In this document: in pieces, positions 53,938 to 61,433 of the stretch
Position numbering within the stretch: the stretch's first letter is position 1
Layout: every line of letters begins with the position of its first letter
Assembly (NCBI GenBank): GCA_948442695.1
Contig: CAOJSF010000008.1
Location: 1-61,433 of the forward strand
Origin: an uncultured Clostridia bacterium
GTDB lineage: Bacteria; Bacillota; Clostridia; Christensenellales; UBA1242
Direction: 5' to 3'
Length of the DNA stretch: 61,433 bases
Made by a program: the position numbers and the translations under genes
The notes under the pieces: model-generated
Told to the model about the DNA's origin: nothing
The model's database searches: none
What the model saw: the letters and a program-made list of their open reading frames with translations, nothing else

Positions 53938-55170
53938 TTGGAGGGAAAAATGGTAACATTACAAACTGCTGAAAGTGCTTTAAAAAATGTGTATCTTGGC
54001 GTGGTTGCAAATCAACTCAATGTCAATGCAAATCCACTTTTGGCTAAAATCAAAAAATCAAGTAAAGATGTTTGGGGCAAAGAAGTCCGCAAACTTGCAC
54101 CTTTTGGCATCAATGGTGGCATAGGTGCTGGCAGTGAAACTGACGCACTTCCTTCTTCTTCATCGAATGGATATGTTCAGTTTATTGCAGAACTTAAAAA
54201 CCTTTATGGTAAAATTGAAATTTCTGACAAGGCAGTGAGAGCATCTGCAAACAATGTTGGTGCTTTTGTAAATCTTCTTTCTGATGAAATGGAAGGACTT
54301 GTTAAGGCAAGTGCATTCAACTTAGGAAGAATGCTTTATGGTGATGGCTCTGGTAAACTTGCAGAAGTTGACAGTGTTTCAGACAAAACTGTAAAATGCA
54401 ACAAGGTAAACAATCTTATAGAAGGTATGCTTGTTGACATTTATTCATCAACTGGAAAGAAAAGCACAAATCCTTTGAAAATCACATATGTTGACAGAGT
54501 AAACAAGACTTTTACATACATCTGTGCATCTGAAATCACTATTGCAAGAGGTGATATCATTTATGTTCAAGGCTCAAAAGATTTTGAAATCAGTGGACTG
54601 GGCAAATTATTTGATACAACTGCAACTTCTATTTATGGAGTAAGCAAATCAGAACATCCATGGCTTAATCCTTATCAAACTTCTTCTGAAACTGAAATTT
54701 CTGACTTATTGATTCAACAGGCTATTGACTTCCTTGACATGAACACTGACAGCAAAATCAACTTTATTTCTTGCTCAAGCACGGTAAGAAGAGCATATCA
54801 AGAATATCTCGGTGCTTACAGAAGAAATATTGACATTGCAGAACTTGAAGGCGGATATAAAACTATATCTCACAATGGTATTCCAGTTGTTGCTGACAGA
54901 TTTGTTGACGATGATACAATGTATTTATTGAATACAAATGATTTCACTCTTCATGAACTTTGCGACTGGCAATGGATTGAAGGTGAGGATGGAAGAATCT
55001 TAAAACAAAATCAAGGATTCCCAACCTACAGTGCAACTCTTGTAAAATATGCAGAACTCATCTGTGACAAGCCATGTGGACAGGCTAAAATTTCTAAAAT
55101 TAAGTCAAGTGTGACAAATCCTTTTGCTCCAAATGTGACAGTAAACAATACTGCTTCAACTGAGGCTTAA
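53938..55170 (+). CDS. Phage major capsid protein
   Basis: A 410-residue protein with the pattern of HK97-fold coat proteins in gut phages. An N-terminal helix is followed by GIGAGSETDALPSSSSNGYV and LYGKIEISDKAVRASANN (the E-loop/P-domain region), GLVKASAFNLGRMLYGDGSG, a central beta insertion (about 140-210), then the A-domain with FISCSSTVRRAYQEY and HNGIPVVADRF. The C-terminus ends in TVNNTASTEA. TTGGAGG precedes the start. An intrinsic terminator follows 20 bp after the stop. Confidence 0.88.
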   Translation: MEGKMVTLQTAESALKNVYLGVVANQLNVNANPLLAKIKKSSKDVWGKEVRKLAPFGINGGIGAGSETDALPSSSSNGYVQFIAELKNLYGKIEISDKAVRASANNVGAFVNLLSDEMEGLVKASAFNLGRMLYGDGSGKLAEVDSVSDKTVKCNKVNNLIEGMLVDIYSSTGKKSTNPLKITYVDRVNKTFTYICASEITIARGDIIYVQGSKDFEISGLGKLFDTTATSIYGVSKSEHPWLNPYQTSSETEISDLLIQQAIDFLDMNTDSKINFISCSSTVRRAYQEYLGAYRRNIDIAELEGGYKTISHNGIPVVADRFVDDDTMYLLNTNDFTLHELCDWQWIEGEDGRILKQNQGFPTYSATLVKYAELICDKPCGQAKISKIKSSVTNPFAPNVTVNNTASTEA

Positions 55171-55190
55171 GAGATAATTAAGGAAAATCA

Positions 55191-55230
55191 GGCAAAAAAC
55201 AGTAAAAAATCAAGGTTTTTTGCCTTTTTT
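55191..55230 (+). terminator. Terminator directly after the major capsid gene
   Basis: GGCAAAAAAC (55191-55200) pairs with GTTTTTTGCC (55215-55224), then six Ts. It would end most capsid transcripts before the connector genes. Confidence 0.85.
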
Positions 55231-55270
55231 CTTTAAATTTTTTAATATTATCAATTTTATGAGGTGTTTT

Positions 55271-55588
55271 ATGAAAAATTTAATCAAGGTAGAAAATGAT
55301 GTTTTTTACATTGCAAGGCGACTAAAAAATGTTGACCCTAGTTATGAAGTCTATTTCAATTTAACGACAAAATGTTTTGAAGTTCATTCAACAGAGCAAG
55401 AAAAAAACAGTTATTGTTTTAAAGTGCCTTACAACATTCTTGATGAAAGAACGATTGATTATGCTTTGAAAACTCGCTCTGAAAATCGTGATAAACTTCT
55501 CATGGAGATTGAACTAAACAACAAAATCATAGAGGAGAGAAATATTAAAAATCAAGTAAATTTATTAAAGGAGGCGTTATGTTTGTAA
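55271..55588 (+). CDS. Small phage-cassette protein of unknown function
   Basis: A 105-residue protein from ATG 55271 (GAGGTG at 55261-55266). The longer ORF starting at 55220 runs over the terminator and has no ribosome site. It opens MKNLIKVENDVFYIARRLKN, then DPSYEVYFNLTTKCFEVHST, a compact alpha/beta pattern, and ends in a charged helix. Many phages have a similar small gene after the coat gene. It overlaps the next gene by 10 bp, so it is translationally coupled. Confidence 0.75.
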   Translation: MKNLIKVENDVFYIARRLKNVDPSYEVYFNLTTKCFEVHSTEQEKNSYCFKVPYNILDERTIDYALKTRSENRDKLLMEIELNNKIIEERNIKNQVNLLKEALCL

Positions 55589-56130
55589 AAGATATTATTT
55601 TAAAGGCTTGTGACTTTATCGAAAATGATGAACTTGCGCAGGCTATCGAGCAAGATAGTGCTTTAGATGAAGAAAAACAAAACGCATTAGATAAACTTTT
55701 AAAATGTTTCAATCTTGTCAGGAATGAAATTGTCTGCGAGTATATGCCCATAGTAAATATGGAAAGGGTGATTTGTCATGACGGCAAGATAAATTTTAAT
55801 CAGTTTAAAAAGAAGGTTGTCGACATAATTTCAGTTAAGGATAACTTTGGAAACAATGTAAAATTTAAAATATTTGATGACTTTATGCTGGTTGAAGGAG
55901 GAGACGTCTTAGTATGTTATAATTCATCAACTGATGAACTTGATCTTGATGGCGAATTTTTTTCTACCATTTCAGATAGGGTTTATGCATATGGCGTTGT
56001 AAGAGAATATTATTTTATTCAAACTCTTTATGAAGATGCCAAAGTGTGGGATGAACGCTTTAAATCAAGTTTGCAAATTTTTGAACGTAAAAAAGGAGAT
56101 ACGGTTTTGCCTCGTAGGAGGTGGATCTGA
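55579..56130 (+). CDS. Probable head-completion/connector protein (gp4-like position)
   Basis: A 183-residue protein with an N-terminal helical half (IENDELAQAI, NALDKLLKCFNLVRNEI) and a beta-rich second half ending LPRRRWI. In P22-like modules the gene after coat is a head-tail connector of about this size and two-part structure; homology cannot be shown here. Coupled to both neighbours: its start lies inside the 105-aa gene and its stop overlaps the next start (TGATG). Confidence 0.65.
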   Translation: MFVKDIILKACDFIENDELAQAIEQDSALDEEKQNALDKLLKCFNLVRNEIVCEYMPIVNMERVICHDGKINFNQFKKKVVDIISVKDNFGNNVKFKIFDDFMLVEGGDVLVCYNSSTDELDLDGEFFSTISDRVYAYGVVREYYFIQTLYEDAKVWDERFKSSLQIFERKKGDTVLPRRRWI

Positions 56131-57650
56131 TGTTTTATAAAAGGACTTTATCGGGCAAAAAGAGTGACGAGAAAGAATTTGAATTTGATATGTTTGGCGA
56201 CAACCAAAACATGGAAGATGACCAAACTGTATTAAGAGTGGGTGAGCCTAGAAAGGTTTACAATTTTATTTCTGCTGACGGGACACTGAAGAATGGTTAT
56301 GGTTTTAAAAATATAGCAATGCCAACAAGTGAAACTGATCTTGACAATGAAACTGATATTTCACTTAGAGGAAATGAGGTTAAAAATATCTGGAAACTTA
56401 AATGGTATGACGCAGGAGCAGACCAAAACAAATATTATCTCTTCTATTTTAATGATGAAGGCAATGTTTGTTTTGACAATATATTTGGATTGAGGGTTAT
56501 GACGGGTTATAAAAAAACAGACTTTGTAAATACTCCATATGCCTGTTATTACCGCAAAAATTTGCAGGATGCAATTATGCTGTCAGGTGAGGCAAAGATT
56601 CAAGGTGATGAAAATGAAACTGGTAAAAAGTTGATGATTATTACTGGTGAACATACTTTTACAAGCGATACTGCACCAAAGATAATATCATGTTGCAGTC
56701 ATTATGGAAAACTCTTTGCAATCACTGCAAATGCTCGTGGCACCCTTGTTTATAAAGAAAATAGTGATGTGCTTGAATGGACGGATGAGAAAACGCAAAA
56801 TCTTGATTTTAGTGATAGTAGAGGTGACCTTAACAAGATAATCTCGTTTAATGATTATCTATATTTGTTTAGGGATTTTGGCATTACAAGAATTTCTGAA
56901 TATGGCAAAGATGGACTTTTTGAAATTTGCCATATTTATCAATCTGATAGTTATATTCATCCAAATACAATAGCAGAGACTGGCGACAATGTCTATTTTA
57001 TGGAAGGCAACAAACTTAAAGTTTTTAATGGCTCTTCAATTAAAACAGTTGACCTTGAAGTTTTTAGACTTTTGCAAGGATGTGACAACAGATTTGCTTA
57101 TGGAGAGTGTTTTGACGGAAAATATTATCTTGCTTGTCGTGGAAATTTTGATGATGACAGGAGTATAGGATGTGAAAATTTTGAGAGCGGATTTAAAAAT
57201 AATATTTTGTTGGTCCTTGATATTTTAAGTCAGCATATTGATATTATAAGAGGTGTTGACATAAACAAACTTCTTGCACTGACAAATAAATTCAAGTCAA
57301 AACTTGTTGCCTGCTTTTACGGTCAACATAAAGGACAGATAGGAGAACTTACCTTTGATGGAAAGGTGTTTGGCGAAGAAGAAAATGCCTTTTGGGAAAG
57401 TGGAAAAACCGATTTTGGTTATAGCGGTAAACTCAAGAGAATTAAATCCTTTTTAATCAAAAGTGAGGGGGATTGCAAAGTCACTTTTATAAGTGAACGA
57501 GGTGAGAAATCTTTTGCCGTCAAAGGAAGGAAAGATGTGCAAAAAATAAGAGCAAATGTTCTAGGTAATCAATTTGTTGTAAAGATTGAGACAAAGAATA
57601 ATCAAAAAGTTTATATAAGCAATTTTGTGCTGAAAGTGAGTTGTGGTTGA
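56130..57650 (+). CDS. Tail-stabilisation-like phage protein, beta-rich (gp10-like)
   Basis: A 506-residue beta-rich protein from ATG 56130 (AGGAGG 56116-56121; the GTG at 56121 lies in the ribosome site). Repeated strand-turn units (LYLFRDFGITRIS, VYFMEGNKLKVFNGSSI, YGECFDGKYYLACRG) suggest a propeller-type domain. That is how the P22 gp10 packaged-DNA stabilisation protein is built, and gp10 lies at this point of the P22 order. Direct homology is not certain. No signal peptide. Confidence 0.65.
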   Translation: MFYKRTLSGKKSDEKEFEFDMFGDNQNMEDDQTVLRVGEPRKVYNFISADGTLKNGYGFKNIAMPTSETDLDNETDISLRGNEVKNIWKLKWYDAGADQNKYYLFYFNDEGNVCFDNIFGLRVMTGYKKTDFVNTPYACYYRKNLQDAIMLSGEAKIQGDENETGKKLMIITGEHTFTSDTAPKIISCCSHYGKLFAITANARGTLVYKENSDVLEWTDEKTQNLDFSDSRGDLNKIISFNDYLYLFRDFGITRISEYGKDGLFEICHIYQSDSYIHPNTIAETGDNVYFMEGNKLKVFNGSSIKTVDLEVFRLLQGCDNRFAYGECFDGKYYLACRGNFDDDRSIGCENFESGFKNNILLVLDILSQHIDIIRGVDINKLLALTNKFKSKLVACFYGQHKGQIGELTFDGKVFGEEENAFWESGKTDFGYSGKLKRIKSFLIKSEGDCKVTFISERGEKSFAVKGRKDVQKIRANVLGNQFVVKIETKNNQKVYISNFVLKVSCG

Positions 57651-57757
57651 TGTTTGAAAAACTGAGAAATCATATTGATTTGATTAATAAAAGAGAATTT
57701 CTGGTCGAAGAATATCTCTTAAAAAAAATGCTTCAAAAAAGCAGGAGGAAAAAATAA
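57650..57757 (+). CDS. 35-residue small protein in the phage cassette
   Basis: ATG 57650 overlaps the TGA of the previous gene (TGATG) and the TAA at 57755-57757 is followed one base later by the next ATG. The reading frame (MFEKLRNHIDLINKREFLVE, then EYLLKKMLQ and a Lys/Arg tail) is an amphipathic basic helix. The AGGAGG that starts the next gene is inside its end. Tight coupling on both sides argues for real translation; function unknown. Confidence 0.6.
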   Translation: MFEKLRNHIDLINKREFLVEEYLLKKMLQKSRRKK

Positions 57758-57758
57758 T

Positions 57759-57986
57759 ATGGATTTCTGGTCTGAACTTGTAAAAACTGTGATTAGTAAT
57801 GGTATATTTGCCATGCTGTTTGTTTATTTGCTTTTCTATATTCTCAAAGATAGTCAAAAAAGAGAAGATGCCTATCGCAAGACGATTGACGAACTTGCCG
57901 AGCATCTTATTGTCATTGAAGATGTAAAAGAAGAGGTGGCAGAAATTAAAGACTATCTTGAAAGGAGGTCTGATGATGAAATATAA
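57759..57986 (+). CDS. BhlA/UviB-type holin-like protein
   Basis: A 75-residue protein with one N-terminal membrane segment (about 10-31, FWSELVKTVISNGIFAMLF), then a KDSQKREDAY motif and a charged coiled coil. This matches the BhlA/UviB family, implicated in membrane permeabilisation or bacteriocin release. AGGAGG is 8 nt upstream. It overlaps the next gene by about 11 bp. Confidence 0.85.
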   Translation: MDFWSELVKTVISNGIFAMLFVYLLFYILKDSQKREDAYRKTIDELAEHLIVIEDVKEEVAEIKDYLERRSDDEI

Positions 57987-58365
57987 ATCTTATGGTTTCT
58001 GGACAGCCCTGGCAGGAGCGGTGACTCTTTTTGCAGGTGCAATAGCGAAATGCTTTGGTCTTTCAATCAATGTCGCAATCATTGAAGATGTCATTATGAC
58101 TTTCGCTGGGATACTTGTTGTGCTGGGAATTGTGTGTATGCCCATTGAAAATGAAAAAAATCACGAAAAATCTGTCGGAAATGAAGAATCTAGTGAAATA
58201 ATTGATAATAAGTCAACTGATAATCTTGATGATCAGGCATTAGGTGAGATGAAAGAAAATGAAGAGTCTTTAGATAAATCAGCAGATAATTTTGCAGGTG
58301 AATTTAAAAATGATACTGCAGGTGTTTTAGCAGATTGTGAATCTGATAAAAATTGTGATTTATAA
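57976..58365 (+). CDS. Phage holin-like membrane protein with acidic tail
   Basis: From ATG 57976 (AGGAGG 57963-57968) the 129-residue protein has two membrane helices (about 5-25, 33-55: FWTALAGAVTLFAGAIAK and IMTFAGILVVLGIVCMP), as in small phage holins. A 75-residue acidic, Asn/Ser-rich tail follows, which is long for a holin. It is the last gene of the cassette; no endolysin follows. A lysis or secretion role is inferred from the holin fold. Confidence 0.75.
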   Translation: MKYKSYGFWTALAGAVTLFAGAIAKCFGLSINVAIIEDVIMTFAGILVVLGIVCMPIENEKNHEKSVGNEESSEIIDNKSTDNLDDQALGEMKENEESLDKSADNFAGEFKNDTAGVLADCESDKNCDL

Positions 58366-58542
58366 ATTGTGGATTTAAATCAATAGAATTGCAAAGACAC
58401 CATATCGAAAAATTGTTTAATTTATATAATTTTATCGAAAAATGTAGAAAAATAGGTAAAAAAACTGAAAAATATAGAAATATATCGAAACAAATAGAAT
58501 TGTGGCGATTAGATAGGCGAATTTGAAATGCTAATCAAAAGA

Positions 58543-58571
58543 ATGTCTCCATTTTTTGGAGGCATTTTTTT
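58543..58571 (+). terminator. Terminator of the phage-derived cassette
   Basis: TGTCTCC / GGAGGCA stem (one G-U), A/T loop and a T run, 180 bp after the last stop. Confidence 0.85.
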
Positions 58572-58599
58572 GTTGCAGAAAGGCACAGGTCTGTTTTTC

Positions 58600-58655
58600 T
58601 CCGCTCGCACGCTCGCCCCACCTTTGGCGGGGACAACGCACGCTCGCTTTCCGTC
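58600..58655. repeat. GC-rich island with direct repeat and hairpin
   Basis: GCACGCTCGC occurs at 58607-58616 and 58638-58647. Between them CCCCACC / GGCGGGG forms a hairpin. The segment is sharply GC-richer than anything within kilobases. Function unknown. Confidence 0.7.
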
Positions 58656-58683
58656 ATATTACAAACTCCTTCTTGCGATATTA

Positions 58684-58882
58684 TGGTATAATTAATAATC
58701 AAAAAAAATCATAGTGAAATAATTAAAGTTGTAAACAAGTAGACGAAAATGGTATAATTAAATTTTAAGAAAAAAACTATAGTGAAAAGTAAAGATTTGA
58801 AAAATGAGGTTGAAGATGGCATAATTAAATGCAAGAAAAATCATAGAGAAATAAATAAGATTTTAAATATGTGGACGAAAAT
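58684..58882 (+). repeat. Three degenerate 66-67-bp tandem repeats
   Basis: Units start with TGGTATAATTAA or TGGCATAATTAA at 58684, 58750 and 58817 and share inner words AAAAATCATAGTGAAA and GTGGACGAAAAT. Each TATAATTAA looks like a -10 but no -35 fits. Confidence 0.75.
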
Positions 58883-59077
58883 AGAAAAATAAGAATCAAT
58901 CATTCTTTAATACAGGTGAAAATATAAAAATTTTAGAACTTGTTTTGAAATAAAAAAAGAAGAAAGAATAATAAAAGTCAGGCTTAAATTAAGAGTGAGA
59001 AAAGATAGGATTTTTAAAAAGAAAGTAAAAAAGTTAGAATATTTGGAAACTAAGTTTTAAAACATAAAGACAAACAG
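58883..59077. other. Gene-free AT-rich stretch
   Basis: Purine-rich on the plus strand; no ORF, hairpin or clear repeat. Confidence 0.3.
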
Positions 59078-61197
59078 TTTAACAAATTTCGGCTTTTACA
59101 ATGTAATGTTTATTACTTGTATTTTTGTTTATTATGAGACAACTCGCAATAAATTTCGACTTTTTTAATAGGGTGATGGTTGTTTGTTTTGAGGCCATGC
59201 AAGACAAATTTCGACCTTTATAATAGTTTATGCCGTAAAAATAATTGTTTTCGGTTGATTTGAATTTACATGAGTCTCAACAAATTTCGACTTTAGTTAT
59301 GTACTGAGATTATAAAAATAATGAATGATTTTTGGTTGAGCAATGCAAATTACAAACAAACTACGACCTTTTTGTTGTGGTGGGAGGTTTGGTGAGTTTT
59401 GCATGATATGTAGAACCTCAACAAATTATAGATTGAAAGGTGGCTTGTTATTTTTGAATCAAACATAGAATCTTGATAATTGTAGCGTGAATGGGGCACA
59501 ACGACATAAAAATCAATAAATTTCGACTTTTGTTATGTATGATATTATAAAACTTATAGAAGATATTTATGCTATCTAGATGTGCATTTCAACAAATTTC
59601 GACTTTTCGGAGATGGTGTGATTTGGCGTGAATGTGCGTTTGATGAAAATGGCTGTGATGAAAAACTTGATAGAATTAAAGTGTAAGTAGTAAATTATAA
59701 GGAATAAATTGTAAGTCGTAAGTTGTGATGAATAAGTTGTGATGAATAAATTGTTATAAATAAATTATGATGAAAAATTTGGCAGAATCAATTATGAAGA
59801 ATAAATTGTGAGGAACAAAATGTGAGAAATAGATTGTGTTGGAAACAATTTATTTAAACAAAATTCGACATGTGATAATGCGGACAGTTCGGTAAGTTTG
59901 GCACAAATGATATAGCATTGAATGATAATAAAGTAGAATCTATGAGTTTGTTGCGGTTGATAAAAAAATGAGAATTTGACAAAGCATTGATTGAATAGGC
60001 AGTGGTAAACATGATGTGAATTTTTATATGTGACAAAACTTGATTTGAGGGTTGTGAATAAATTGATGAATTTTTGTAGATGACAAAAACTTGATTTTGG
60101 GTGGGTGGTAAAATATTATAAAGTGCGGGTGAAAAGTAGGCGGTTTTAAAAATGATGAAAAATACGTCAAAATTCGACATTGAATCCATGAAGAGAATGA
60201 TGAGTTTTTGAAATGTTGAAAATCAAGTGAGATAAAATTTTATAAGTTGAAAAAGAGGAAAGTTTGGAGGGGATTGTAAATGGCAAACAATCAGACAAAT
60301 TTCGACATAAAATGGATTGATGGCAAAGTGCGATTTTATTTATTAATTTTTGATTGAATTATAAAATTCAACAAAATTTGAATAGGTAAAATTTGTGTAA
60401 ATTTTGTTCAAAAAATTAAACAAACAAATAGAATGAGAAAATGTTTTTTTAAATACGACAAATTTCGACAAAAATACATGAGAGGCTAGTTTAGGTTTGA
60501 TGAGAAAATAAAATTTAAGAGGTTGGAGAGAGGAATGCAACTTAAAAATTTCAATAATATTCTATAAAATAAGAGCAAGTGAAATTTGTGCGGGTGAGAT
60601 GAAAGAAATAATAATAAAGAGGATATAGTGGGAGGAGTGGAATTTGCAAGATTTGGCAAAATGTGGGTAAGTGAAATTTGTGCGGTTTTGATGATAAAAT
60701 TAAAAAAGAAGATAGAATTATAAAATGTTGTTTTTGAAATACGACAAATTTCGACAGGGGATTTGTGAGTGAAATTTGTGCGGGTGAGATGAAAGAAATA
60801 ATAATAAAGAGGATATAGTGGGAGGAGTGGAATTTGCAAGATTTGGCAAAATGTGGGTAAGTGAAATTTGTGCGGTTTTGATGATAAAATTAAAAAAGAA
60901 GATAGAATTATAAAATGTTGTTTTTGAAATACGACAAATTTCGGCAAAGGGTGTGTGAGTGAAGTTTGTGTGGATGAGATGAAAGAAATAATTTTTATAA
61001 AATAGTATAAGTGAAAGTTGTACGCAAATTTCGATAAGATTCGACATAAAATTATAAAAATCGACAAAGAGTAGGTGGAAGAGATTTGTGATATAAAACA
61101 GGCGGAAAGAATGTGTGACAAATTTCGATTTGATTTAATAATTTGTGGCAGATTTCGACAAAATATAATTGAATAATGTTTATTTCGACATTGAAAA
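59078..61197 (+). repeat. Dispersed AAATTTCGAC motif array in gene-free DNA
   Basis: Exact AAATTTCGAC lies at 59152, 59207, 59282, 59518, 59594, 60297, 60460 and 60746, always on the plus strand and often preceded by AC. Near matches occur around 59082, 59865, 60169, 60936, 61023, 61117, 61149 and 61183. The intervening DNA is unrelated A/G-rich sequence. Minus-strand reading frames here are low-complexity and lack ribosome sites, so I annotate no gene. Confidence 0.85.
60578..60994 (+). repeat. Tandem 190-bp repeat, two full and one partial copy
   Basis: AGTGAAATTTGTGCGGGTGA begins at 60578 and 60768, and a diverged AGTGAAGTTTGTGTGGATGA at 60958. The two full units are nearly identical over most of their length. 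Each ends in TACGACAAATTTCGAC/GGC, so the motif array is partly amplified with the repeat. Confidence 0.92.
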
Positions 61198-61433
61198 TGT
61201 GCTTAAGAAAGGGAGGAAGAAGAGGGAGAAATATGAATTTAAAAAGGCTATAAAGTGGATGAAAGGGTGGTTTTGGGAGATAAATAGGGGTAAATTGAGA
61301 GATTTTTTGAAATTTTTGGTTTAAGGTATTGATTTGTGATTTAAAATATGTTATTCTATAAATGTAGTTTTAATAAGTCAAGAAATTTTTATATTGAATG
61401 ATTTTTAAATTAGAAATAAAAAAATTTCCACAT

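Noticed and set aside
55220-55270. Upstream extension of the 105-aa phage gene
   Set aside because: The extension is encoded by the terminator T run and lacks a ribosome site.
60486-61121. 211-aa minus-strand ORF, and similar frames at 59854-60189, 60343-60540 and 60718-61047
   Set aside because: Products of the A/G-rich repeats; periodic, low-complexity sequence, no ribosome sites and no family features.
59078-61197. CRISPR array
   Set aside because: Repeats are 10-12 bp, irregularly spaced and degenerate; no cas genes are present.

Overview
The window is a low-GC, AT-rich stretch of a Gram-positive chromosome, most likely an uncultured Clostridia-type Bacillota (probably gut). The basis is its gene set: SepF, NrdR, the Asp23-YloV/FakA pair, a holB-ricT-trmN6 block, YhaO/YhaN-like nuclease genes, and an hrcA-grpE-dnaK-dnaJ operon behind a CIRCE operator. 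Promoters follow the vegetative consensus closely (TTGACT/TTGATT, 17 bp, TATAAT, often with an extended TGn). UGA is used as a stop, and prfB carries the usual UGA autoregulatory frameshift, so the genetic code is standard. No species can be named from sequence alone.

1-8.7 kb: nrdR (minus), feoA-feoB, rpmB (minus) divergent from asp23-fakA, a small unknown gene, tlyA, and an unusual beta-rich protein of unknown role. 8.7-9.7 kb is gene-free with three tandem 176-bp repeats. 9.7-19.3 kb: prfB with programmed frameshift, a lipoprotein, tsaD, a U32 peptidase-family protein, a GT4 glycosyltransferase, sepF-lspA-rluD (LspA with a long charged tail), a bPH-domain protein and a SIMPL-domain protein. 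19.4-31.9 kb: a lone MoxR-like AAA ATPase, uppP, a Ca2+-type P-ATPase, holB-ricT-trmN6, a YhaO/YhaN pair and an amidohydrolase.

31.9-37.7 kb is an accessory strip on the minus strand: EFR1-type ferredoxin, sugar-phosphate isomerase/epimerase, an alpha/beta hydrolase broken by one UGA, HIT and SGNH proteins, a Nudix gene fused by an apparent deletion to an ATP-grasp remnant, a coiled-coil membrane protein, a deoxyribosyltransferase-like protein and tRNA-Ser(GCU). 38-44.8 kb: an unknown 326-aa gene, a degenerate ~42-bp repeat array, then the CIRCE-controlled chaperone operon with repeats filling the grpE-dnaK gap. 44.9-50 kb: a divergent pair of small HTH regulators with three 16-bp operator-like sites between them, rsmE, a Cys/Asn-rich protein, an APC-like membrane protein and an ABC permease/ATPase pair without a binding protein.

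50.3-58.4 kb is a compact phage-derived cassette: a small leader protein, a Cys-containing protein, portal, scaffold, major capsid, connector-type proteins, a gp10-like protein and two holin-like proteins. Its order matches P22-like head modules, but no large terminase, tail, endolysin, integrase or replication gene is present, and it sits behind a host-type promoter. It is the best candidate here for an undescribed (domesticated or satellite) system. It is followed by 3 kb of gene-free, purine-rich repeat DNA in which the 10-mer AAATTTCGAC recurs in one orientation.
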